A stretch of DNA of 64,000 nt, from NCBI GenBank assembly GCA_013396525.1, contig VWYX01000249.1, positions 341,563 to 405,562 of the forward strand, in the 5' to 3' direction. Within the stretch, counting starts at the first letter, position 1. Each line of letters opens with the position of its first letter. The notes under the pieces were generated by a model. The model saw nothing but the letters and a program-made list of their open reading frames with translations. It did not search any database and had not been told where the DNA came from. The position numbers and the translations under genes are program-made. Source of the stretch: Chaetorhynchus papuensis (taxonomy: Eukaryota > Chordata > Aves > Passeriformes > Rhipiduridae). Shown piece after piece: positions 22,234-33,420 of this stretch.

Positions 22234-25200
22234 GCCTTTTGGTCTTGCAATATTAATTCACAGTGTTGTTATATCATTTCCGAATCAAGAAACTGTGAAA
22301 GCACCTTGGTTTCATTTAAATACGATGCTTCCAATTCTGTAAACAAAATGTTTGGATGTGTGTTAAAATTTTATTTCGTAGAAAATGTCGAAGTTGTTTG
22401 GCTTTTTTCTGACTTAGGATGAAATAAAATCTTGATGTTGCTTTCAGTATGGGAAAAATGAAAGAAAAAACCCAAAAGGTCTCAGCAGGAAAAGTCTCCA
22501 GGTCTCTAACCTACTCTAGGAAAACTGATATTCTTGTCTATGTTGGGATTTCCTCCAAACTGCATCACAGTGCTCGTACCTCTGCTGGTTGTGGAAATGG
22601 GAGATTTAGCAGCACACTGGGGTGCCATGTTCCCCTACCACAAAATATTGTCAAAATCTGTTGTGCAGGCAGAACATTGGGAATTGATCTGCCGGTACGT
22701 CAGGCAACTGGACCTGTGCTCAACCAAAACTAGGCAAGGTTGAGCAATAAATTAAGCAAAGCTCAGCAGAGCCATCAACTGCTGGGCAGAAATGCTTGTT
22801 GGCTTTTGGCAAATTTACCAGCATTTCTTCACTCAGGGTTAGAGTGAAGAGCTCCTTTTGAGTTCGCTGAGAAATCACCAGTTTGTCTTCAGGCCTGAGA
22901 CCTTTGTGCACCCGTTCCATCGCTTTGATTGATCTGACACCAGAGACACATGCACAAACACATGCATTCAGTGATCCAAGCTGAAAGCATTCCAACCCAA
23001 AAAAGATTTTGAAGAGAAATTGCCTCTGGATTTTCAGATTCATGAGTCTTCAAGGGGCACCTTTTGAGATAAACTTAATTAAGCAAGTCATTCTATTAAT
23101 CAGTTCTAATTACTCATGCAAATCACAAGTGCTCTGGTCTGTGGTTAAGTGAAACCTGATTTGATCCCAAGTGCAGCCAGGCTCAGTAAGTCCAGTGGGT
23201 ATTTTCAAGAACGTGCCTTTACTGATCTTCCTGCGTCTCTCCAGATACAGTAATCTTCTGGAGACTGTAATGTGAATTGATTAGTTGTCATGGGCCACAA
23301 TGCTATTAACCTAAACACTGGGAAAGGGGCTGGAAAGCAGAGTATGGAGCACAGGAATTCTTTCTCTCCATCTGTTTGGTACACACGTGTGCCTGTGCAC
23401 AGGAAAAGGTCAAGGCTATGGGCACGTAACAGGGAAGGCAAACTATGTGTGTGAAATCTCTTTCAAGTCAAAAAGAGCTGTCTACCCTTTTCAAAGCAGA
23501 GATCTGCAGTGACTGTTTCCTGGGAACCAGGGAGCCAAATTTGTCAAAGGGACGTGTCTCAGAGTAGGGCACGATCCTGTGTGACTTGGGGCCCCAATAT
23601 GCCATTCTCAATCTTAATCCCACTACGTAAGACAGCTGTGAATAACTCAGCATTAGCCCGGCAGGGAAAGTGGACAGCAGAGGTAAATGAGTGAGTGATT
23701 GCTGGCTTCACCTTGATTGATTTGCGTAACACAGTGGTGTTGGTTAAAGGGCTGTGAACATGGGTTTGTTCTTTTCCTTGCCTTTAAAGTGTCAGCAGCA
23801 TAAATATTCATTAGCATAAGAGTGGTGTTAACACCTCAAAAAGGTTCCTGCTTCACAGAGTCTCGACTGTGAGACCTATGCCTTTGACTACATCAGAGCA
23901 GAGAAACTCCTTTTTCTTGGCCTGAGGTTTCCCTGGACCCCAGCCCTGGTTACCATCTCCAGTGGGCTGCATTCAGAGTATGTCAGTGGAGCCAAGGGCC
24001 TTACCAGTGCGAGCTCCAAGGCAGAACACACTCATTCCATCATCTTGAACCACTATCTTGCAATGCATCTCCCCTGAGCTGAGCTCAGTGTTGCTCAGCC
24101 ACTGGCTGAAGATCCCTCTGAGGGCAGCCCAGGCTGTGGGCTCACAATGATTATTCATCTATTTGCATGCACGCGTGCTCACCCTGCACGCACACATCCA
24201 TGTGCATTCTCCCTCCCTTTCGCACTTGCTTGCATGACTGGCAAAATGAGCTACAAGCAGATAAAAATTGAAACACAGAAGAGAGCAAATTACAACATGT
24301 TCAATTATCTTTTTCAAAATCACTCTTCATCTCTGCTCTACTCAGTGCCTGGTAATGTTTCCTTTGTAATCTGACAAGGGCAGGTTTTTTTCCCCATACT
24401 CGTTTTATCCCCTCTCTTGGGTGGCAAGGTGGTCACAGAGTGAGGACGTGGAGAGAAGTCACGTAGCAGGGCCAAACATTTCAGGCTGTGTTAACTGGAC
24501 ATCCAGAAGACCAACGATTGTTCGGTCTCTGTTCAACAGCCTGAGCAAGGACTTCTCTCTCTGATATTTGTGAATGTTTTTTTCTTGTTGCATGCAAATC
24601 CTACAACGGCAAACACTGATTCCCTCCCCACCACTTTCTTGCCGGGGAGGCAGGCAGAGGTAGATTTACCTTGTTTACTTCCTCACTGTTGTGCTGCACT
24701 CGTGGCAAGCACTGCCAGCTTCCTGCTGCCCTCACCCAGGGCTTTGATAATTAACAGACTCCATCTCCTGGCTCCTTGCACCAGCCCCCTGAGATAAGAT
24801 GGACTCAGGTAGCCCTGGCTGCCTCCAGTTTTCCTTCTCCTTTGACTAGGAAACTTTAGCATTCCTTCTGGACTGACAGTGCTGGTGATGAAATTTTTCT
24901 GCCAGTTTACCAGAGAGATGTTCCTTCCGTACCCCTAAAAACTGGCACAAAGGGATCACCCTTTGGGTTGAGAGGAGCTTTTGTTCTTTATGGTCTATTT
25001 GGCTCTTGGCCTCTCTACTGAGAAACTGTCAGTGAATATAGAGTCAAGTGCGGTAGTAATAATGTTTTAATAATGAGGATACCTGTCTGCAGTAAAACAA
25101 GATTACATCAAGACATTTTATGCAGTTCACATGTAAGTTAGAAATGACTTTTGGTGATGCCAGCAGGGATTGCATTGGAGAACTGAACAATAAGTGCCAG

Positions 25201-25849
25201 AAATTACCCATTAAAATTGGGAGAGATTTCTTCAAGTAATGAAACATATTTAAACGTGTGTGTTATAAAGGTGAAATGGTTGAGCAGCTTCCAAGTTATA
25301 TTATGTCTGGTAAAGAGCCTGATCAGCTTAAATCTGGAAAGGAATATTTTGGGGTTTAAAGTAAAAGCAGCTGGGTTTTTTTAATTGTTATTAGTACCAG
25401 TGGGGTAGGGTTAGTGGGATGTTTGGGATGTTCTTGTACAGGTTAGAAGAGACCAGAGAAGAAGTGTAAGTAGCCCAATGCACTTGTGCTGCAATACCTA
25501 GACAAGAGAAAAGATGGTAAAAAAGCAGTTGTCTTCCTCCCTGTTTGTGGGAGAACTGCCTTGTCCACAGTTGCTCAAAGACATGTTGGAGGAACTGGAA
25601 ACTTAGCCCATCTTTTGGGAATCTTAGCTCAACACTCAGCGCTAAAGCAGTGTTTTCTGTCGGTTACCATCTATATTCGTCTTTCAGGGGAAGACTTGAG
25701 TTTGGCACATGAATTGTCCTCAGGCATTCCAGCAGCCATGAAGATGTCCTTAAACTATCCATCCAAAAACCCAAATAAAAGAGCAGTGTATTCATGCTGA
25801 AAATCGACGAGAGCACCTAATGAGAAAGAAATTGCACTTGTTACGGCTC
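22234..25849. other. Unique non-coding DNA, no gene seen
   Basis: No recognised repeat. All open frames are under about 110 codons, overlap in several phases and lack domains. The block 23750-23830 ('aaatattcattagcataa') has homeodomain-type cores and might be regulatory. Confidence 0.5.
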
Positions 25850-26010
25850 TGCAAATATTAAACCCCTGCCCCACAAAGTCAGAGAAAGTAGGAATACCCT
25901 TTTGCATTATCTCAAGTGAATATATGGGAAAATAGGGACATAATAGGGCTGTTATTTAACCAGCATCACACACTAAAACAGGGAAAACCTTTTTAAGATC
26001 TACATATTAT
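25850..26010 (-). mobile_element. MIR-like SINE remnant (antisense)
   Basis: The order of 'gggaaaatagggacata', 'ttatttaac' and 'cagcatcacacac' follows the reverse complement of the MIR core ('GGGAAACTGAGGCACAGAGA', 'GTTAAGTAACTTG', 'GGTCACACAGC'). It is very diverged, as expected for a family that was active early in amniotes. Edges are approximate. Confidence 0.4.
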
Positions 26011-26399
26011 CAAATATAGCATCATTTTTCAAACCAATAAAGTGCAAAATGCTGACAGTCATGGTGTTGCATAAATGACATTTGAGGTGCTCCAAAGTGA
26101 CAGTTTAAGGGACTTGCATGTTTTGAGTAGCAGTTCAAAACAATTGTAACAAGAGGCCTCAAAACCAGAGTCCCTAAATCACTGGCCGCTTTTGCAAATG
26201 CAAGCCTACATTTTTTTAAAATGCACTTCTAATAATTCAAAGTGTCATCTGGGGAAGTAACATTTGGGTTTAAATTTATGGAACCAATTGAATGTGTGAT
26301 ATAAATCTATATCATTCAGCAGTTACTCCAGGAGTGAATCTTGCAGAGATTTTTATTCTGATAGTGGCCCTTTAAAAGAAAAAGAGCAGGAAGGTATTG
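26011..26399. other. Unique AT-rich DNA, nothing recognised
   Basis: Neither a gene nor a repeat is seen. It leads into the AT-rich block that begins near 26400. Confidence 0.5.
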
Positions 26400-26790
26400 A
26401 ATTGGAACAACCCAGCATCTCTGCTGTGTTTGTCTTTGATAAACACTGCAATTTATTTAAAGCACATGGAAGGGAGAAAAAATATGGCAAAGTTAAATCC
26501 CAACAAATTGTTTTATATTTACAAATGAATTAGATTATTTGCATTTGTTGTGTTTTTGAGTTTCTTTGAAACTGCAAATTAATGAGAAAAAATTATTTCC
26601 GAATCTTATTTTACTTAAAGGCGAGTTTAGCGAAGGCAATTTGCATGTAAATCAACGTTTACCTGACGCGTGCAATTTCCACAGTTAGATAAACCATAAC
26701 ATGAAACAGATGAAAGACATGGGAACTGTATAAAAATTCTTTGAAAGATAATAGGCGGCAGTTTGCAATAAATATTCATTAAGTGAGAGG
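26400..26790. promoter_or_regulatory. Candidate enhancer: POU/homeodomain-rich AT block
   Basis: About 390 bp of complex AT-rich sequence without simple repeats. A perfect octamer ATTTGCAT lies at 26537-26544. A second octamer at 26639-26646 overlaps a reverse near-octamer, so that ATTTGCATGTAAAT (26639-26652) is one base from a perfect palindrome of two octamers. Other homeodomain-type cores occur ('gcaaattaatgag', 'aatattcattaag'), with a CpG pair in 'cctgacgcgtgcaat'. This density resembles conserved developmental enhancers. Conservation itself is not tested. Confidence 0.4.
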
Positions 26791-28379
26791 GTGCCCTGTT
26801 CTCTCTCTGTGCCGCTCTCCATACAGCGCTCACCTCTTTCCGACAGCCTCCTTGTTGCATTGCTTTGCTCTCCTATTTCTCTCTTATTTAATCTGTCTGC
26901 TTCCTTGCGCTCTCACAGGGGTCACTTTCATTATGGGATGTCCTGTGCATTTCCACCATCAGTCCGTATTTGTGTGATTTATAATGCAGACCAGGAAAGA
27001 GGGATGTGAAAAGTCATCAGGGAGGCAAGAGCTGCTCCCAGGCTAGGAGCTAGCAGCCCTGGGCAAAGCAAACAGTTGTTGGGGGTACAGTAGGCTACAG
27101 GGATGGGAGGGCAGTTGTGGCCCTGCTGTAACTCACCTGCCAGCTTTTCCTGATGTACAGCCTCTGCAAGCCAGGCTGGATGCATACCCTGCCAGCACCC
27201 CACTGCAGCTGAAGGAGGTTTGGGATGCAGGACAGGGTGATGCTGATGGGCAAGGATCTACTCCAACAGACACAGAAATCTGGGTGACCACTTGGCTTTC
27301 CAGCCCTCTCCCCACCCCTTTCATGAAAAGAAAAAAATGCTCTTTCCCCATGGGTCTGTCCCTTATCTCTGGGGCAGCAATTGTTTCATTTGGCTGATCC
27401 CAACATGTAAAACCCTGAGACAGTTTTCTAGGGCATGGCTGCAAATAACAGGATGTCTGAGAGAAATACAAGCCAGAGGAATCCACATGCCAAGCCCTGT
27501 GTGCCTCTATGGTATGGGTTGCCCCTTTGATGGTTCAGCAGCATCAGAGATGTTGTCAGATATTTAGAAGTGTATGGAACTTCTGGGAGTGATTGAGCAT
27601 GCTCATCATTTCAGCCAAATAACTGATACTTCGGCTCAAGCAGATCATACATTAACCACACTAAGAATATGGGTGATGTTATAAAACCTGCAGTTTTAAA
27701 AACAACTGATATGTGACCAGTTTAAAGATCAAATGTTCCACGTTGCAGTGAATTCACACTGCATTTTATTGTATGTATCTTCTGCTTATTGTGTGGTGCC
27801 TGTTCTCATGCCTAGAGAGCCATCAAAAGCTGTGATATATGACCAGATTGTGGACTGGCAATATGCTGTGAAATTATAATAGCAGGAGGCTTGCAACATA
27901 TCTGGGAGGGCTGTGTTCCCACTCCCCAAAATAAGGCATTTTCTCAAATGGCTGATCTCATGTTTGATAGGCAGTATGCTCCTCGTGTGCTGCACTGCAG
28001 GACTTCCCCCTGAGCAGCGAGCAAACACATGCTTGCTCAGGTGGCTGCGGCAGAGCAGCCCTTCCTTAGGACAGACCTTGCTGAAGCCCATCCCCTCACA
28101 CCACAGCAGGACGGTGGGCTGGGGGGTCCCTGCTGCTCTCACCATTAAAGTGCAGTTCCCATCGCTTTGTTGATTGTGCAAGAGTCATCTGTCACCTTCC
28201 TTTCCTAAATTTCATCTCATTCCATCCTGCCAGCCTGCAGGACTGCAGCCAGAGCATGCCTCTGGGGCCTGGTACGTCCTTGGGAACAATCATCATCTTC
28301 CCTGCTGCTTCCTCCTGCGCCTGCATTGTAGAATTCTGTGACCACTTTCGGATACAGAGCCAGCTCCACTCGCTCACAC
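26791..28379. other. Unique non-coding DNA, no gene seen
   Basis: Frames at 27133-27486 (-), 27292-27567 (+) and 27786-28181 (-) lie in a GC-richer patch and overlap in opposite directions. None has a recognisable domain. Near 27134 the minus strand reads CAG|GTGAGT, a good donor, but no pyrimidine tract or exon accompanies it. Confidence 0.5.
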
Positions 28380-28480
28380 TCTCTATTTACATTTAATATC
28401 CTTTAAATGATTAAAGCAAACATTCCTAATTAAATGTTAACGTACTGTAAGTATCTGCAGCCAGCGTACTGTCCACCCCT
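28380..28480. promoter_or_regulatory. Small AT-rich candidate regulatory block
   Basis: Contains TTTAAATGATTAAAG, CCTAATTAAATG and GTTAACG within about 60 bp: several homeodomain/HNF1-like cores in non-repetitive sequence. The call is motif-level only. Confidence 0.25.
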
Positions 28481-28787
28481 CTAATCTCATATATGTGGAC
28501 ATAGCCCCTGGACTTAAGGAGAAAATTACTTTTTGAAACTTTGATGGGGGAAGCACGAATAACTTATCCAGTCATCCCCATTAAGTTAACTCTTTGCCCT
28601 TGGGAAGATCATCGTGCTGCTGCATTCTCAGGGCTGGATGATGGCAGCCTGCATGTGCTCAGGGCCTCATGTGGCTGGCTCAGCACAGGGCAAAATCAAG
28701 CCTACAGAGGCTTTGTATGGGCTGAATGGGCAAGGAGTAAATTGCATTGTTATAAAGATGGGAATTAGATTTGGATTAAAGTAGTTT
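28481..28787. other. Unique non-coding DNA
   Basis: The 75-codon frame at 28541-28768 (+) has no domain. Nothing else is seen. Confidence 0.5.
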
Positions 28788-28817
28788 TATATTTTTATAT
28801 ATATATACATATATATT
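28788..28817. repeat. (TA)n microsatellite
   Basis: Alternating T and A interrupted by a T run and one C. The tract is self-complementary and likely to vary in length. Confidence 0.8.
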
Positions 28818-30799
28818 AGCCATTAGATTGTTTGCATTTCTCAGTTTGCTTTTTATTCCAATTTAGCAGTGGAGTTTTGTTGGTGTTCTATTTTCCTCCG
28901 AGAAAGGTTCTTTCCCACCCGTGTTAGACTGTGCCAACACCTTTCCTGTGATGTGTCACTATTTACTGCGACACTCATTGCTGTAGTCAATGGAATTCCT
29001 GAGGAAGATGTTCCTGCAGTTTCACTCCCTCTGCTGACTACTTCTGCAACACCAACACCGACGGAGCTTAAAAGGTGGTGAGATTTGCTCCGGTGCCAGG
29101 ACATTCCTTGAGCAGCACTGTAGCTGTAAGACAGCTGTGTGCACTCTGCAATTCACTTCCCTGCACCCCAAAACGACTCTGAGATAGACAGGAAACTGTT
29201 GCACTCCCCCTTTTTTTCCACTTAGCTTTTAGTCAGTCTGGTCTTTAAATTTTTTTAGCAGTTTGTTGGGCTGTGAGGTGTTTCAGAGATACCTTTTATT
29301 TTGAGGTCCCTGTGGTATTTCAGAGATGTGCTCCCTGTTCTTGCTGTCTTTTGTGGTAACTAACTGTACTCTTTCATCATTTTTGTTTATTCAGTGTGAA
29401 AGGTAGGTCTCCTGGAAATAATTTTCTTTTTGTACAGACAAGACAGATGTGATTAAGTTATGTTTTGAGTCCAATATATATTACTCTCTAGAAGTTCCCC
29501 GTGCACGATATTTTGGCTCATTCCAGTTATGTCAATGTTCAGTGTTTGAGACGATGATTGAAAGCTATCTGCATCTTGGCTAATGAGAATATCTAAACTT
29601 GCTTAGGATCTGGAACAGTAGACTCTATCCTCACATGGTTTAATTCCAGTATGGCTCCAGTGAACTCTTCTGTTTTAGTCTCTCAAGTTGCAGGTCCTGA
29701 AGCGCTGATGTATCAGCCATAAAAATACTTGCAAACCAGTTGCAGATTGAGCAGTTATTGGGGGAAGGCAAAGTGGCAATAGAAGGACTTTGCTGCTGTC
29801 AGGAAGACATCTTCTTATGTGTGCTTCCTATATTAAGGTTGTCATCTAAATCTTTTATCATTATGCTGGAGATGATGGTGATGTTCTTTGCTTGATGGCA
29901 CAGTGTAGTTGGTTGGAATCTACTCACCTAGAAACTCCAGAGATATTAAAAAGGTCTTCTGAATTTGTTCAAGCCTGCTTTTTGAGGTGTTCTACATTTT
30001 ATTAAAAGAACTGTAAGTGTTCATCAAGCTAGAGAAAAACATCTCTCTGTGTAGTCCCTTGGACGTGCCAGTCATCAGTGTTGTAGACATACATGAATAA
30101 ATGATGGCACTTAGTAGTGGCTGACCCCACAGAGCAGGTGAGGATCTACTCCAGCTATTAAATATGAAATAACAAACTGAACACTCACTTGTCAAATGCT
30201 TGCTTAGTTGGCAAGGGCCTGTGGTTTCACAGCTGATGGTTCAACCTCTTAATCCCAGCTCTCCACATGTGTCAGCGTCCTTGCAGACAACAAACTGGAT
30301 ATAGTTGCCCAGGTAAATAGAAATGAGCTTGATGACATATGAATGCTGTGCCTCTTGGGTGCCAGACGAGGTTTGCTCAGTTTCCCTGTGATAAGATCTC
30401 ATTCATGGGGTACTAGAAATATATTCGTTGGTGCTGAAACTTACTCCAGACTCTTTCTGGAAGGGTGAGCAAGTCCCCTCATGGCTTTGTTTTAGATGGT
30501 TTACAAGGCAAATGCTTAAGTCACCTTCATTCATGTCAAGTTCCTGCAGGAGAAAAAAACATCATGAAACAGAGGCTACAGCAATAGCTTTTGTTTAAGA
30601 GGATGCTGTCAAGCCCTTTAAGCACAAATACCAAATATGTGTTCAAAGTTCTGAATTCTCCTGAGGACCATGCTCTGTATTCCACTACAGTAGTCTTGCT
30701 TTTTAAAACCACTCCTTTGGTATTTAGTAATCTGAAGGAAATACAGGACCCTTTCAAGCAGAGATAAAAAAATAAAATGCTCACGGTTGATGGCATGGA
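28818..30799. other. Unique non-coding DNA; possible old MITE trace
   Basis: No gene. Near 28975-29000, 'attgctgtagtcaatgga' resembles the centre of palindromic amniote MITEs (ATTGAAGTCAATGGA), too short to call. At 29920-29935 the minus strand reads TTTCTAG|GTGAGTA, a weak recursive-splice-like site. Minus-strand reading of 29990-30200 contains a TDD triplet loosely like a reverse-transcriptase motif but without supporting context. Confidence 0.4.
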
Positions 30800-30829
30800 A
30801 AGCTAGTCCAGTATTCCGAGCAGCAGCTT

Positions 30830-31060
30830 AACTTTGTGATGTCTTGTCTACATTCAAATCCCCGGAGCACGTGGTTGTTGGGGTTTTTTAATAGCAATTC
30901 ACATGCGTGCTAATTTTTCCCTGCCTCAGTTCTCCATCCATACAATGGAGCAATAGGTTTGTGGGGATAAATGTCTGCAGTGTTGTGTGGCATTCACACC
31001 CCGAGATGACAGAGCTGTAAGGAAGCAAGTGAAATGCTCCTGATTAGAAGTCAAAGTTTC
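30830..31060 (+). mobile_element. MIR-like SINE remnant (sense)
   Basis: Three landmarks of MIR appear in the right order. A degenerate tRNA B box, CATTCAAATCCC, lies at 30851-30862. The core 'ctgcctcagttctccatcc' with 'aatggag' starts at about 30923, matching 'GTGCCTCAGTTTCCTCATCTGTAAAATGG'. A tail 'gagatgacagagctgtaagg' resembles MIR1_Amn-type 3' ends. It is well over 25 percent diverged by eye. The + orientation is fixed by the order of head and core. Confidence 0.55.
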
Positions 31061-33099
31061 ACGTTGGTCCCCATGTTCTTCGCTGCTACTGAGCACTCAG
31101 GTGATTAAAGTTAGCAATTTGCATGCTATTGTCAGGTTTTGATTAACGTAAAAATATTTACCTGCGCAAGGAAACAGAGTTCAAAAGGAGTGGTATTTAA
31201 TGTATTTTAGATCAGCCAGTTAGGAGACAGAAGCTGTGCTGTGTGACTCAGGTGAATAGTGCAAGTCACTCTGTAATCAACTGGATGTTTACTGCCACAA
31301 GCTTGAGAAAGACACAGGGGCTACGGTCAAGCTACACTGGAGAAAAACACTACTTCTGACTTATTTGACGAGGTGTCATATGCAAGGAACAAATATGAAA
31401 GTAGGAAGTGTGGGTTGAGGAGATGAGTAGATGACCGTGATCGCTTCATCCAAAGGTCTTATGATGCTTTCCAATAAATTCAGAGAGAAATGTAAGTCCT
31501 TGTCTTTTTCCATGCAGTTTACAAACCAGTGCAGCTGATAAGAATGTTTTCCATTGCATAGTTCATCCAATACCAAAAAATAGCACCCTTAGAAGTGTTA
31601 TTTATGCAACATATTAAATGTACTTTTACTGCATTTCATAAATTTCCAATTTTCGCAATAACCGATGTTCTTCAAAGTCCTGATTTAGACATCCTGTGAC
31701 TATGGTATAATCACAGGTTTCTTATGTTTGAATGGAAAATATCCTTTTTCTTCTTGTAGTTGTAAAAAATAACTTGGAAGCATGATTCATAAAGGCTCAA
31801 AACCTAAATTTCCAATTAGAAAGTCAACACGCATGTTTTCAAATCTCACAGTCTTTAATGCCTGTGATTTCTGGGATTTCTTTTTTTAGGCTTGGCTCGT
31901 TATTTTTGACATTATTTTTGTTTGGAGATGACAATCCTGTAGGTGAATGTTGAAGTCTTGCCTGGTTCCATTGTGCCTGTTCAGCACAACAGTAACTGAA
32001 GTGAGGGTTGTGGTGGTGACATTCATGGTACTATTGAACTTCTGATATTTCTGCACTGGGACATCGTGTCTTTTTTAAGACAGATTTAAATTAAATGCTT
32101 AGGGTGTCTGTACCCGCAGAATATTCATACTGTCTTTTAGATTGTTCTGGGATTGGGAAGCACAGCCAAGGGGCAAATATTAACATATCTTTGAACCTTA
32201 TGAACCTCCTGAGAAATGTTACAGCACTAACATTCAATATTCACCAAATTATTGAGAATTATATGACACCTATCAGTCACTTTGATGTTCATGGGACCTG
32301 AGTAGTCTGCATCTGACTCACCTCTTGCTTTGTGACTGGTCTACCCTTGTGCAAAGTGATCCTCTCTTCCAAGCCTTCCTTGCTGATTGCAGCACATCTC
32401 TTCCTTTTTCATGAATATGTTTCTGTGCCAATTTTATTCCCTCTCACAAAGCTGCTTCAGCCTGGACTGCCTCTGCTCTTGAGCTTGTTGTCCTCTCCAG
32501 CTGACAATGCTGCAACCCATGCTGGCCAGGTGAGCCCCATTGCCATGACTCCCTCCAGTCACCTGGATGGTGTGTTCCCATCTTTTGTCTCTGCAGGCCT
32601 TATGCACTCCATTGGAATGACTCAGCTGGTTCCTTTTCCTTATTGCCAGCGTTAGGTTACCAGCACCAAAAACCAGACTGCATGTTTAACAGCCAGGTAC
32701 CCCAAGATGAGTGCAGCACTGACCTCTTCTTGGTGATTTTGCTACCTGTCAGCTCTTTGTTTCTTGTAGTGTGAAGCAAATTTTAGTTTAGCTGAAGCCA
32801 AAGCCACTAATTCTGTAGCATGTGCAGAAGAGCGTGGTTTATTTATTACTAGAAATATATGTCCCCACCAAGGTAACACTGGAATTTTTCTTCAGTGGAG
32901 AGACCCTTAGTAATATAGTAGCGGGAATCACAAAAGATTTTTTTTTAATCTACTTAAGATTTATTCAAATCTTCATATTTCATTTTGAGAACAATCCAGC
33001 TGATTAAAATCCATAATATTTTCAGTTACAAAAGTTTTGACAGCATAAATCTACTTTTTGCATTTTCTTATATCATTAAACTGTTCTACTCTATGCTAA
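31061..33099. other. Unique non-coding DNA, no gene seen
   Basis: The 107-codon frame at 32332-32655 (+) contains an acceptor-like CAG at 32392 and a donor-like AG|GTGAGC at 32529. That would give a 137-nt internal exon, but the peptide shows no domain and no partner exon was found. The segment near 31120-31170 ('gcaatttgcatgctattg', 'gattaacgtaaaaatattta') is octamer/homeodomain-like. Confidence 0.45.
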
Positions 33100-33420
33100 T
33101 GCTTAGTAAAGAGGGTTATTAGCACTGAGGGCGAACCTTAAAAGGGCTGGAGGTTTGATTCATCTATGAAGCACCGACAAATTTGGATTAATTATTCAAA
33201 TCTAATCCAAACCTCTCGAGTCTGCAAAATTGGGCGGGAAGTCTCAAGAGAACAGGTTAGCTTGTGGGATTTCCAGTGCTGACTGCCTAGTTTCCTGATG
33301 AGTCTACATAACCAGCAAAACCTTTTAAGTGTACCACTTTTCTAAATTATGTATTTTAGATTCAGCATTGTCTGAACAATGCATCTTAAAGTTCTCAGCG
33401 CGGGTGAGAAGCGTTCCGCT
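33100..33420. promoter_or_regulatory. Candidate enhancer with palindromic OTX-type sites
   Basis: The perfect inverted repeat TTTGGATTA (33182-33190) and TAATCCAAA (33203-33211), 12 bp apart, places two K50 paired-class homeodomain sites (GGATTA/TAATCC, bound by OTX, PITX, GSC) head to head around an ATTATT spacer. The surroundings are complex sequence with rare CpGs ('ctctcgagtc', 'gggcgggaag', 'agcgcgggtgag'). Sites are seen directly; binding is inferred. Confidence 0.4.

Noticed and set aside
27125..27150. Strong minus-strand donor CAG|GTGAGT
   Set aside because: No upstream exon or acceptor is visible; a single 9-mer match is expected by chance.
29990..30200. TDD triplet in minus-strand translation, like a reverse-transcriptase motif
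   Set aside because: No other RT motif aligns in order around it.
32393..32529. Possible 137-nt internal exon bounded by CAG and GTGAGC
   Set aside because: The acceptor tract is mediocre, the peptide has no domain and no partner exon was found.
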